A stretch of 64,000 nt of DNA. Origin: Armillaria gallica. Its lineage: Eukaryota; Basidiomycota; Agaricomycetes; Agaricales; Physalacriaceae. This document shows, in pieces, positions 36,580 through 47,035 of the stretch. The stretch is taken from NCBI GenBank assembly GCA_037576215.1, contig JBANDB010000014.1, positions 62,001 to 126,000 on the forward strand, read 5' to 3'. The notes below the pieces were generated by a model that made no database searches, had not been told where the DNA came from, and saw nothing but the letters and a program-made list of their open reading frames with translations. A program made the position numbers and the translations under genes. How positions within the stretch are numbered: position 1 is the first letter of the stretch; every line of letters begins with the position of its first letter.

Positions 36580-38800
36580 TCATTCGACAAATCTTCCTGT
36601 GCGTACACCTATGAGACCAGTCGCCGAGTCGGTCCACTCCTGGAAACTATTGCCGGGAACTAGAGGTGGTGGAAGAGGTGGAATGGGAGGAACGTCAACT
36701 CGTAAGAAGCCATCCTTGATAGGACCTGCAAAGTCGTAGTAGCGCAGATCAATCTTTGCTGGAGTCTAGAATGCGTTCTCCAGCTGCTCCACGAAGCTAT
36801 GGCGACTAGAGTCACCCGACTCATTCAGCTTCTTTATTTCGCCCGTGAAATCGAACGACTTATTCGTATCCTCGGAGGGCTCTAATTCTGCGTGGTACTC
36901 CTGTTCGTCGACGACTAACACACAAAACACTGGAGGAAGAGCTAACATGTCAATCCCTATCTCTTCATCCACAAATGGTTCATAAATGGTTCATCGTGGC
37001 AGTCCATCGTATCGTTCGCACCACTTCCCTTGGCGCTCTTGGCAATGTAATCGTAGTACAAGGTCTCCTCAGCCTTCACTATCGGAGCTCTCTTCCCATG
37101 CAAGATGAATTGTAGCTCATGTGGAATATCCGAGTCTGGATCAGAAACGCCAACGTCCTCGGCATATGCGGAGACGTCAGAGCCGCCTATGTATCCTCTC
37201 ATATTAAGCATGTTGCGTGTGCACCCGGTGCGAGAACTCGTCGAGAGGTCGTATCATCGTGCTCGGTATTGGTGCAAGAAACTCTTATCAGCGCCCAACG
37301 ACGCCCCTTTCCGCATGAAAATGGGATGATTCTCCAGCTCGTTGAACTCCTGCGAGGGCGTCGAATTCATAAAGCCAGAAAAGACGACCTGAACGTTGAT
37401 AGAGGAGGTTGTGCCTTGCTGTGCGACTTTTCGTGACGACTTCCAAAATATTCGGCTTTGCAGGCCTGAGCGGTTTCAGGACAAGCGACAGATTTGGGAG
37501 GGCCCAGCTCACTGGCACGCCTCTTCACAAATCCTTGCTCGTACTTCTGCCCAGATGGAACACATGGGGAAGGAGGAGCGCACACGGTAGCCTGCGCATA
37601 CGGAAGCGACGAAGTAAGCGATGGGTTTTCACGACGCAGCGTCTTGGCCCTCAGCTTCGTAGGACTCGCCTGGGGCTCCCGTGTGTTTCGTCTAGCAATT
37701 GGCGAAGAATCGGGTGTCCCACCGGGTGTAGCTTCCAAATTCAACGTATTGATCAATATTGCAAGATCATTCGTCACTCCGTCCAGGACTGATAGAGCCT
37801 ATAAAATAACGTTCACAGCAGTTCATGAACTATGAGAAAAGAGCACATACCGTTATCAGGATCCTCGTATATTCCCTGCGGCTTGACTCTGCCCAGAAGT
37901 TGTTCTGATGCAGATTTTGGACGAGCTCGACGAATAGGTGTAGTCACCAACACTTTGTCTGCAACAAGATCCTCGTGTCCATCACACGTCGCAGTTTCCA
38001 CCGCCACAATCAGGTATTCCTTGCCATCGACAGTACCGGATGATCCTTCCTCTACATGCCGTGCCTCTTTACCCTCTCCACTTTTACCAATCTCCGGAAA
38101 GATGTCACAATGGCGTCCTTTCCTCCCCTCTGAACTCCTCCTGCTCTCTCGACTATCCCTTCCCTTCTGCTCCTCCTTGATGCCTTTCTTATACCCCTTT
38201 CTCTGTCCCTCAGGTCCCTGACCGTCTCCAGGCCCGCGTCATCCCACTTCACCGAAGTACCAGAACGTGACGATTTGTTGACATTGGACGAAGTGAAGAC
38301 GTTGTTGACATCGCTGGGCTTGGCTTGCCCACGACCGTCGCAGACTGAATTGAAAGTCTGTTGTTATCGAACACCGGAGGAGGACCTGAGACATTGTAGA
38401 AGACGCCGTCGACGCGCCTCGTGCAGCAGGCGCTTTCATCGTCATAGACGAAAGGAACCCGAGCCCAAGGATACTTCGATTCTTGTTGTATCCAAGAGTC
38501 CGGGTAACTTCAGGACTGGCCACCAATGTGTCAGCCTCAAAGCTGCTAGTCAAGTTACGCTGGCGATCCTTCCACTTCCTTTTCTTCTTGTCCATGTCCT
38601 TCTTCCCAGCCTTCGGCTTCTTGGGTACGTCCTTGTACAGGGAACGCATCTCTCGCGGCGCAATAGAACCCTGGTGTAAACTTTGGTTCTGATCGTTGGA
38701 AAGCGCAGGTGGTGCAAGAAGTCCACCAAGTGTCGGTGTTCGCGAACGTAAAGCAGGCCGATTTCTTGGGGACGAGGCATTTCCTGGGCATCACCTCTGT
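36580..38800 (-). pseudogene. Damaged gene for a large proline- and serine-rich protein of unknown function
   Basis: The minus strand contains several long, coding-like stretches in series: a lysine-rich part (SLYKDVPKKPKAGKKDMDKK), a segment with IRRARPKSASEQLLGRVKPQG, one with DLAILINTLNLEATPGGTPD, one with GGSDVSAYAEDVGVSDPDSD, and a C-terminal part with DLRYYDFAGPIKDGFLRVDVPP ending at 36580. Two lesions are clear. An exact 11-base tandem duplication at 36973-36983 and 36984-36994 shifts the frame. An in-frame TAG at 36766-36768 lies where the frame otherwise continues for more than 60 codons. At least one more frame break lies near 37370. The N-terminal exon structure near 38650-38800 is not resolved. 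No family was recognised. Confidence 0.5.
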
Positions 38801-41800
38801 AGGACGCGGGGCAAGGGCGGAGGGACAAGCCCATGCAGCTGCGGGCACTGAAGCCCAAGATGATTCAATTGGGTGATCTGCAGACGTGCTTGGTTCGGAT
38901 GACAAGCCCGGCGCAGAAGGTGTTGCGACGACGAGACAAATGCTGGGGACACCAGAGATTGATGGCGGTGGCGCTGCTACTGCTCTGGATTGTTGAAGCC
39001 GAGGATGGCATAATGTTGTCGTGATATTTACACAGATGCGAAATCGTCAAAATTTGAGAAGAATTTCGTTGAAAAAGATCAAGGAGGAAAACAAATGTCG
39101 TAAGTCGAAATATGATTCGTTGAGTGAACCGTGTTGAGTTGTCAGTTACAGGTAGGCCGTAAAAAAGGCCGTTAGTTCGATGAACGCGTTGATTGTTGGT
39201 GAGTTTGCTGTATTGTACGAATCTAAAATGTCACGTAAGAAGCCAGCTCTATACGATACCAGAAAAGCGCTTACATATTCGTCACGCACCTTGACTATAC
39301 GTATGCCAGGAAGGATACTGCCTTTGCAAATCTGATGACGCGAACGAACCGAAGGTCACACAGTGATGGTGAGCATAACTGCGAAACGTACCAATTCCCG
39401 ACTTCTGCAGAACACCAGGCGCCAGTCCTTAGCGTCGCGAATCGATGGCGAGAATGACCGTCCTTCCTCAACTTTGGATATCTGTTGATGCGGTCAGCAT
39501 ATACTAGCAATAGCGATAGCAAGAGAAAAAGAACACACCTGCTCTCGAGTTCCCTCTACCCCAGCTCAGGAAATCGAGAGACGCGACTCGCCACAGTAAA
39601 GGAGTGAACACCAGGTTTTTGTCTAACATCCCTCGTGAACGTTATCCCTTTCGCCATAGAATCGTTCTTTCTTCATTCCCCAGGCTCGGCTGTGGGAGGT
39701 GAACTATGTGGAACAAGGGGAGGGGGGAAGCCTTGGGAGTTTCGATGTGTACGGGCATGGTATAAAGTTATTATAAACACCTTCCTCAATGGCAAGAGGC
39801 GACGTTGATGATAAAGCGGTATTCCATCCCAACTGAGGAGTCTCAATCAGATCGGCTGCTACAACGCCTACAAAATCCAGGCGTTCCAGGACTCCCCTTT
39901 CTTCGAACTGGCAGAATTCAACGGACCGCTGGGAATGACATCTCGATGCTACGACATTTGCCCGTATTAGCCATTAGTTTTTTTCTCTGGAAAAAAGAAT
40001 GACGCACCCGTTCCCGTTGAATGCTCTGGCTCCATCCCTGGCTCTTCCTAGCCTCATCTACCCTTCGACAATCCCCATCGTACATGCTATCAATTCGAAA
40101 ACGAACCGTCTTCCCCACTGCGCAGGCCGTCATTGTCGTTGTCGTCGAGCTCCCGGATACGCCGGCAGCGGGGGGGGGGCTTGCATATGGGCCCAGCATC
40201 CGACATTCAACGTTCCAATAAAATCGGAGTCGCTTCGTGTAAAATTCGCTGGCGTTGACTGCGATTAAGGCCGATCTTCATGTCGGGGCATCTGGGTGGG
40301 TTGGGAGGTGTACTAGTGGGCGTACTGGTAAGCATTTTAGCAAGGGACGGTGGCAATGTTTGCCATAGACAATACGGAGCGTCATGAGGGTATCGTGGGC
40401 ACGCTCAGTGCCACTTGCAGGACGTGCTGTCTTATTAGAGAGCTTACACGCTGCATGGTCGGTACTCTAGGCTCTTAGAGATGGCCGAAGACATCCAAAA
40501 AAATCTAAAATACATAGATAGCCAACACGAATGGATAAAACATACCTGTCATTCTTATTGAAGGTGATTTCGTAGGGGAAAGACTGGACGAGAGGGCAGT
40601 AGCGAAGGACTCTGGCCAGAAGAGCAACTACAGGACCCGAGTGATTGTTGGCGGCAGTAACATGATTCCGGTCAAGTTCGGACGTTCCATCAGAAAATGA
40701 ATCCTTCGTTGTCTGTGCAGTCGAAAAGACGGAGTATGATTGCCTCCAAAGAAACTTGACACAGTTGAAAAGCGATTGGCATATGATTTTCGATAGCGCT
40801 AATGCCGTCTGACTGAGTACTCAAAGCGACAGTAGATCGGCTGTACCCACTATTTCCCATTTCCCAGGCTTAGACACTAAGGCAGATATGCATTCAAGGA
40901 GGTGAAGCACGAAGACCCCACGCTGGTGCGAGCTCACAATTGAATTCACCTTCTCGTTCCTTCATAATGATGAACGTACAAGTCGCATTTCATATCACGA
41001 TTGATCGCACATCTTGATACTCCTGTAAATCTGTCTTGCTTGCAAGATTCCCAACTCAAGTTGTGGCTTCCGTTTTCTCTCCGAGTCAACCGAGTCAATA
41101 TATATCATCACTCATTCCGTGACGCTGGCCGCTTTGGATAATACATCAACAATGATCTCACGTACACGAGTACATGATGCCAATGGCACCCGAACCTACG
41201 CAGGCCCGCAAAACAACAAGCGACGTTCTGGACAGTACCTTCAGGAATGGCACAAAGAAAGACGAGCAAAAACGTACCATTAAATTCAGGTGGCTAATCA
41301 CTCTAATCTCCATTTCGCCAGGATCAATAGATCTAAACTCGTCCGCTAGTCCTTCTCAAGCGTGCTCACGGGTAGCCGATATAAGATATTTTTACATCAA
41401 AAGCTGGCAGTGTTAAGTCAAAGGTGAACAATAAGGCCAGATAATACGGGGGAGTCCTGACAGGCTGTCGAAGCTGAAGTCTCTGATGAGCTAGATTAAG
41501 GCATCAGCGGCATGCGAGTTAATGCCATCTGCGCGAGGTTTAGGTGAATTGGCAATGAAACTCTTTGACCCACTTGCAGCAAGTAATCGTTAGAACAGAA
41601 CCCAGTCCTTAAAACAGATACCGTACCTTTGAGAACCGTTCGTACGCATTGTAATCCACATATGTCACCCCAAAGTGTGTGATTTATCAGCCCATTCGAA
41701 ATTGTTCAGGAAACATTATCGTCTCTTATGGAACGTCCTAAGACGCGCGACACAAGGCTTAGAAAGGAAATTACTTCAAGGGAAATCCGCTCCAGTTGAG

Positions 41801-42239
41801 ACCAGCTGGTCTCGTGGAAGTATAATCGACCAATTCCTGAAACCTGTCGTCTCCGCCCAAGGGGGTTGCGGAATTAAAATTTTGGATATCGGGTCCTAAA
41901 ATGAAAGATACACGTTAGCACAGCTTCGAGGTATGATTTTGAGTGCTTAACTATCACTGGAGATGGCAATGCTAGCCAATTTATCAACAAAATTTGACCC
42001 CCAATTTCGACTATTTTCCCAGGCGTTTTACGACATTCTGAGCACTTTTCTAAAAATCATCCTCAAAAAATCCGACCGACCGAGTCACGAAATTACCATA
42101 AACGGAGCGTTACGCACCATATATGTCGATCACATGACGAATTCCCACGGGTACCCGATATCATGAAATCGGTTTTTGCGACCCCCTTGTCTCCGCCCGC
42201 CCGGGTATCATCCATTTCGTCACCCAAACGAAGAAAGAG
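38801..42239. other. Gene-poor 3.4 kb stretch
   Basis: No gene is supported. The frames around 39800-40270 include a short stretch (FQDSPFFELAEFNGPLG) that looks coding but lacks context. A run of ten G residues lies near 40170. A short segment at about 41660-41700 resembles the 5' end and upstream side of the U6 gene at 46760. Confidence 0.4.
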
Positions 42240-42258
42240 GGCGACTGATGGCACAGGT

Positions 42259-42591
42259 TTATTTTATATGTATCCATCCCATAGAAATCAGATGACGACC
42301 GTATCTCTTGGTCCGTAAACCCTGGCAGATGCTGAATTTCGCGCAGATGGCCATCCTTTCCACGGAGGAGTCGCCTGAGGAGGGGTTGACACTAGATTGG
42401 CCATGACGGTGGTAAGAAGGCGTTGGTGCTGTTGAGAGGGTTGACAACCAAGTACAAACATCCTGCGACTGAGTTCGGATCGACTGATCAGCATCACTTA
42501 CCACCACTGTCCACACCACTGTCAGATATCTGACATCGTACTCAGTTTGGCGGCGCTGAATCCTTAGCAAGTACGATACCAAACGTACCAT
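42259..42591 (-). pseudogene. Decayed 5' fragment related to the microexon membrane-protein gene
   Basis: The minus strand matches the first about 45 codons of the gene at 28056-29262, including the start codon position and an SSSSDGF-like start. The rest is lost. It lies upstream of the secreted-module copy 3 in the same relative position as the full gene lies upstream of dead copy 4, so the two loci are segmental duplicates. Confidence 0.5.
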
Positions 42592-42599
42592 AGTTCAGT

Positions 42600-43290
42600 T
42601 GCTCTTTATACGCCGTTTACGCTGTCAGTGTTCAATTCATTCAAGTTCGCTCTTCTTTTCTCTCGTATGTTCTACTCACTACAACGCTGAGCTGTCCGTA
42701 GACGAAGAACCACATGTCACAAACAATAGGCGTGCTAAAGATACCGAAATTTTTCGTTGAAGCGCTTGGGCTGTGCTTCTGGGTGTTTCCCATTTTCCAG
42801 TTCTTCAGCATCATCAATTTAGTCAATTCAACTTATACAGTGACACCTCAGTCATATGTTCGGTTATTTGAACTGAGTGCTTCGGATTCTTCTGCCATCA
42901 TTGATGCTAACGTTGCCTTGATTGTCATCTACATGCGTTGATGCTTTGTTCGGTTTCCTAAATCACGGCCAAGTCGTCCTGCAGTCATCTACTGTCTCGT
43001 TTTGCGAAGTTTCTTGGATGCGCGTTGCGTTACAGAAGCGCCTTCAATGTCTGGTGTCTATGCTTTCTCTACTCGACGACAAGTGGGATCCACCATCTGT
43101 CACATCTCATTCACTTCTACACATCTGACCCTTCAATATAGAGTCACCAGCCCTCCGTTCTCTTAGGAGATTAAAGCATCCTGGGACGGTTGTTTCTTTC
43201 TTCGATTCCGTCTGTCAGAAATTTATTACGCTGTCGAATTGCCAGGATGCCACTGTGTTTTCACGCTGAGAGTGTTATTTTCGCTATAAA
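42600..43290 (+). repeat. Duplicated upstream block of secreted-module copy 3
   Basis: This block matches, in inverted orientation, about 3050-3730 upstream of copy 2. Parts also match 640-1475 upstream of copy 1 and 29500-29640 upstream of dead copy 4. It contains no convincing gene. Confidence 0.65.
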
Positions 43291-43291
43291 A
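43285..43291 (+). promoter_or_regulatory. TATA box of secreted-module gene copy 3
   Basis: TATAAAA about 60 bases upstream of the ATG at 43349, at the same place as in copies 1 and 2. Confidence 0.6.
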
Positions 43292-43348
43292 GCAAAGCGG
43301 TATTACACAGTCTAACCATCCACCGACAGGTAGATATCTTTCTCTTTG

Positions 43349-44684
43349 ATGTTCGCCCAAGGTTAGCTTTCAAACCTTCTCTTTTCTCACTCTTCCCGCT
43401 TACATCTTTTGCATAGCTCTTTTGCTCTTGCCCGCTGTGCTTTCCGCAGTCCTTGCGTCTGCGTTCCCAGCGTCAGAGAGTACGCATTTCTTTGTGATCT
43501 ATGCTCTGATTCCCCACTCACCTATTTTTCAGGTCTCCTTGCCAGGGTGGCGACTACTGAAAATGCGTCTCTCGCAGTGCGCGCCGAAGCCCAGCCTCTT
43601 ACTCTAGCCAACTCCAATTGGATCTGGACTGGAGAAGAGGGCGGCGCTGGTGGGAGCGCACCCATCGGTTCTCGTCCCTTCCGCAAGACTATCCCTCACA
43701 CCAGCACCAAGTGCCCGGTATGCGCGACAATCCTCATTGCTACGTATGTTCGCTTTTCTCGATTACTTCCAAGACTGTTCTGAGAACAGTGTCCAGTGAC
43801 AACCTCCACACTCTGTACGTCAACGGCGCTGAGGTGGGCTCAGGCGCGTCCTTCTCGAGCGCGCAGGTATACACCGTCGGACTCAACCCAGAAATCAACA
43901 ACGTCATCACCGTCAACGGTACTAACAATGAAGGACCCGCCGGTCTGATTGCCACTGTCCTCGTTGACTACTCCGACGGCACCACCGAGACCTTTGTCAC
44001 CGACTCGTCCTGGAAGACCCTCAAGTCTTCTCCCCCAGTTGGATTCGCGAATCCAAGCTTGGACGATTCGGCATGGATTGCAGCGGTCGAGCAGGGCAAG
44101 GAAGGTGTATCCCCCTGGGGTCAGACCACGCTTCCTCCCGCGCTTGATATGACGCAGAGCAACTGGATTTGGACCAGCGAGACCAACTCGGCAGGGGACG
44201 CCCCAGTAGGGCACAGGGCGTTCAGGAAGACAATTACTTCGCTGTATGGCAAAGGTGCGGTGTGCGCAAAGGTAGTCATCACTGCGTAGGTTGTTTGTTC
44301 CTTTGGCTGGCGGCGGTAATTGATCAAATCTTTTACAGCGATAACGAGTACACTCTGTATGCTAACGGCCAGTCCCTCGGATCGGGCGGAGACTTCCACA
44401 CCGCCCAAGCATACTCCGTGCCTCAGCTGGACCCCAACCAGAATGTTTTCGCAGTCGATGGAGCCAACACTGGTGGTCCGGCTGGTGTTATTGCTACCGT
44501 CCTGGTCGCGTATAACGATGGGACTTCCGTTTCCTACGTCACGGATACCACCTGGAAGGCGTTCACCAGTGTGCCTACAGGCTTCGAGCTTCCCGCATTC
44601 GATGATAGCACCTGGAGCTATGCTACAATTGTGGGCAAGTATGGTGGCGCCCCTTGGGGAGCTATTACCGCTCCGACTGCGTAG
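43349..44684 (+). CDS. Secreted two-module jelly-roll-like protein, copy 3 (complete)
   Basis: Five exons: 43349-43361, 43417-43479, 43533-43743, 43797-44285 and 44339-44684. They encode an intact protein of about 373 residues. It begins MFAQALLLLPAVLSAVLAS, a clear signal peptide, split by an intron after the fourth codon. Two homologous modules follow, each with WIWT(G/S)E, FRKT, a Cys-containing strand, TLY(V/A)NG, GPAG(L/V)IATVLV and DDS(A/T)W motifs. The layout recalls a tandem of galactose-binding-like domains from the N-terminus of rhamnosidases. Extracellular carbohydrate binding is inferred, and no catalytic domain is present. Splice sites are identical in position to copy 2, which lies 41 kb away on the other strand. 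Confidence 0.85.
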
Positions 44685-45074
44685 ACACGAGTTACGAGTC
44701 GGGTGACTAATTCCGAATATTTTCCTTCACATCCACGTTAGTTTGATGCTTTACTTCTACATTTACAGTAAGTATACTTATACGTGGGACCGTTAATGTA
44801 ACTTGTTTTCTGTCCCATTGACCTCTGGCTTGTGTTGAAGAATCGTAGTAAGATACTAAGTATGTGGGCGTGGTGATATCCAAGATGTTCTCCAGCGTGG
44901 CAATGCTTGAGAACAAACGGTTCTATACCCTTGGCGGAAAAAGCGGACGCCTTAGAACGGAACGAATTTCGAAAGGCTGATGGAAAGAGGACTCTTCAAT
45001 AGTTATTCACCAAGTGGGAAAGAGAAAATTGTTATGTCGAATCAATGTCACGACTCACGATGGTTTGTAGAAAA

Positions 45075-45236
45075 AACGAACACCGGACTTTGGCCCGAAA
45101 AAATGGCCGCGGTTACTTGGTTTTTACTTGTTGTAATCGCCGGATAAGCGACCGGTATTTAGCATATACTGTCACTGCTGTTATTCGTCCTAATACATGG
45201 TGTAACCTCCTGATAACCTTCATGGATTATTAGTAC
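45075..45236. mobile_element. MITE-like repeat, copy 1
   Basis: It starts with a CACCGGACTTTGGCCCGAAA sequence and ends near a TGTAACCTCCTGATAA sequence. The same two sequences occur in the related repeat at 46540-46625, the first of them inverted. It is probably a decayed, non-autonomous transposon family. Element ends are uncertain. Confidence 0.35.
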
Positions 45237-46539
45237 GACTTCGCAAATTTTCTCAAAAGTCCTGGGCTTACCTAGCGCATCGATTTGCCACGTCATGCGT
45301 CGCCTTTGACGGGAACCGCGCCCGCCGTGTCACGTCACGCGTCGTCTTCGACCACAACCACCACCTCTGCCTCGACCGCCTTGGAATGCACACCGAGCCC
45401 GCAACCGCCCTCGTCTGCCGTGAGTATTTTGCACATACTGAATGCGCAGATACAGCAGGCCCGACCATAAAAAGCCATTTCTCAGATGAAGCATGGCAAC
45501 GCCGGGCGAGCCAGAAATTGGTATGTATAGATGGTAAGCCTTTATGTATTTCCATTGGCTGCCTCATGATTCCTGTAGGTTCATTGGAGCAGCTGTGGGT
45601 TCATGCTGGTGGAGACAGTTCTGATACGCGTCGGCATTGGTGGTGACTGGTAACAGCTACAACAGCTTTTGGACGACTTCTACGATGACCAGGGTAGCAC
45701 GGCAGCAGTGATGACGAAGATCAAGGGGCATACTGGAGCGGTTGGCGCTCAGACGGGGAGCCGAGGACATGGAATCCATATACACTGGGAGTGACCTGAA
45801 CGACCCCGGGGCTGACGGCATCATGCGGAGGTTCCTGATCTCGATAGACAGTCAATTCTTGGTGATATGGATAGCGGGACATGAGAAGGTACGTTCCTGA
45901 GAGGTTCAAGATATGTGAGCTGACTTCGTCGACGCAACAGGTTGGTCCCTGACTGAGTATATGCGCGCTCAAAAATGCCCATGCCTTGCAAATGTACGAA
46001 TTCCGCCGAATGCAACAGTAGAGGGATATTCCCAAGAGATGTTATGCTTTCATGGCGCCCTCTGGAATCGGTCACGGTACGTGTTGGTGAGATGCTTGTA
46101 TGCGCCTAGTCGATACATCTAAACAGTTGGACATCCTGTCCTTCCTTGGCGGCCCAATATTCAAGCTCATTCAATACCTCCCAGCCATGCATTCTCGTAG
46201 TCGCGGGGTGTTCTCGTCCTTGGCATTTAATATCTGCTGGTTCTAGTTTTTTTCTGGTGTTTCTAGTCGTCGGGTGACGGTCGCTTCTGTGCCGACTTCG
46301 ATGGCGGTCTTGATTCTTACGGGGAGGTGATGACGAGGATATCAATCAGTGTCTGTAGATCATGTGTATCATAGTTGCCTAGAGTTCACAATGCATAGTG
46401 CTTATTCTTCTTAGTATGACCTGGTCAATAAGCCTGTTGCCTATATGCAGAATAATTGCCCGACTATATAAGAACATTATCCAGCTTATATTGACGAATT
46501 AGGTGGTCTAAAAGGTGAATAATGTAGAGGCGGTTATTT

Positions 46540-46625
46540 CAAAGTGATCCGGTGATTATCATTCGTTTATAGGGTGTAACCGCCTGATAATAGCTATCGA
46601 TTTTTCGGGGCAAAGTCCGGTGGAA
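46540..46625. mobile_element. MITE-like repeat, copy 2 (end fragment)
   Basis: It contains GTGTAACCGCCTGATAATA followed by TTTTTCGGGGCAAAGTCCGG. The second part is the reverse complement of the start of the repeat at 45075. It lies directly downstream of the U6 snRNA gene. Confidence 0.35.
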
Positions 46626-46654
46626 AAAGGTGAGATGAATAAAATAAATATTGA

Positions 46655-46705
46655 GATCCGTAGATCCACCACTCCGGGAAAGCGTGTCATCCTTGTGCAG
46701 GGGCC

Positions 46706-46736
<31 letters not shown>

Positions 46737-46760
46737 TTCGTATGTCACCCCGAAGGGGAC
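46655..46760 (-). ncRNA. U6: U6 spliceosomal snRNA
   Basis: The minus strand carries the U6 core: a 5' stem-loop (GTCCCCTTCGGGG), AAATTGGAACGATACAGAGA with the invariant ACAGAGA box that pairs with the 5' splice site, then GATTAGCATGGCCCCTG with the AGC catalytic triad, then AAGGATGACACGC of the internal stem-loop. The core matches U6 of other eukaryotes. The 3' part after GACACGC is less typical, and the 3' end is placed only approximately. A T-rich stretch at about 46630-46645 could serve as the RNA polymerase III terminator. It may be a functional gene or a young copy; the intact core favours function. Confidence 0.88.
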
Positions 46761-47035
46761 ATTATTTATCAGTTGCATTGGAAGGTAGCCTTAGGAGTTT
46801 TGTATTTACGTCGAGTCACTGGCCAGCGACCATGTGGTAACTGCCCTTGATGGGTACCTGCAAACAACTGGTGGCCCAAAGTTCTTACGTATCACGCTCG
46901 ACACGATATATATATTCTTTGACCAACAATAGTGAACTATTACATGCGAGACGGAGGATGGACGAGTGATGTTCGCTGCGATGCGGAAGCTTGGTATCAT
47001 CCACATTGACGAGCTACGACGAAGCAGTCTCGGAC

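Larger units (their letters stand above)
44685..46650. other. Intergenic stretch with repeats, no gene supported
   Basis: The frames at 45268-45646 and 46106-46345 are low-complexity or basic stretches without recognisable domains and are not called. The stretch contains two related repeat copies (about 45075-45236 and 46540-46625), described separately. Confidence 0.4.

Noticed and set aside
39785..40270. Possible plus-strand gene near 39.8-40.3 kb
   Set aside because: Only about 20 residues look coding. No start, splice sites or family could be recognised, and a ten-G run interrupts the area.
45268..46345. Open frames 45285-45470, 45268-45567, 46106-46345 as genes
   Set aside because: They are low-complexity or strongly basic, with no homologous copy and no splice partners.
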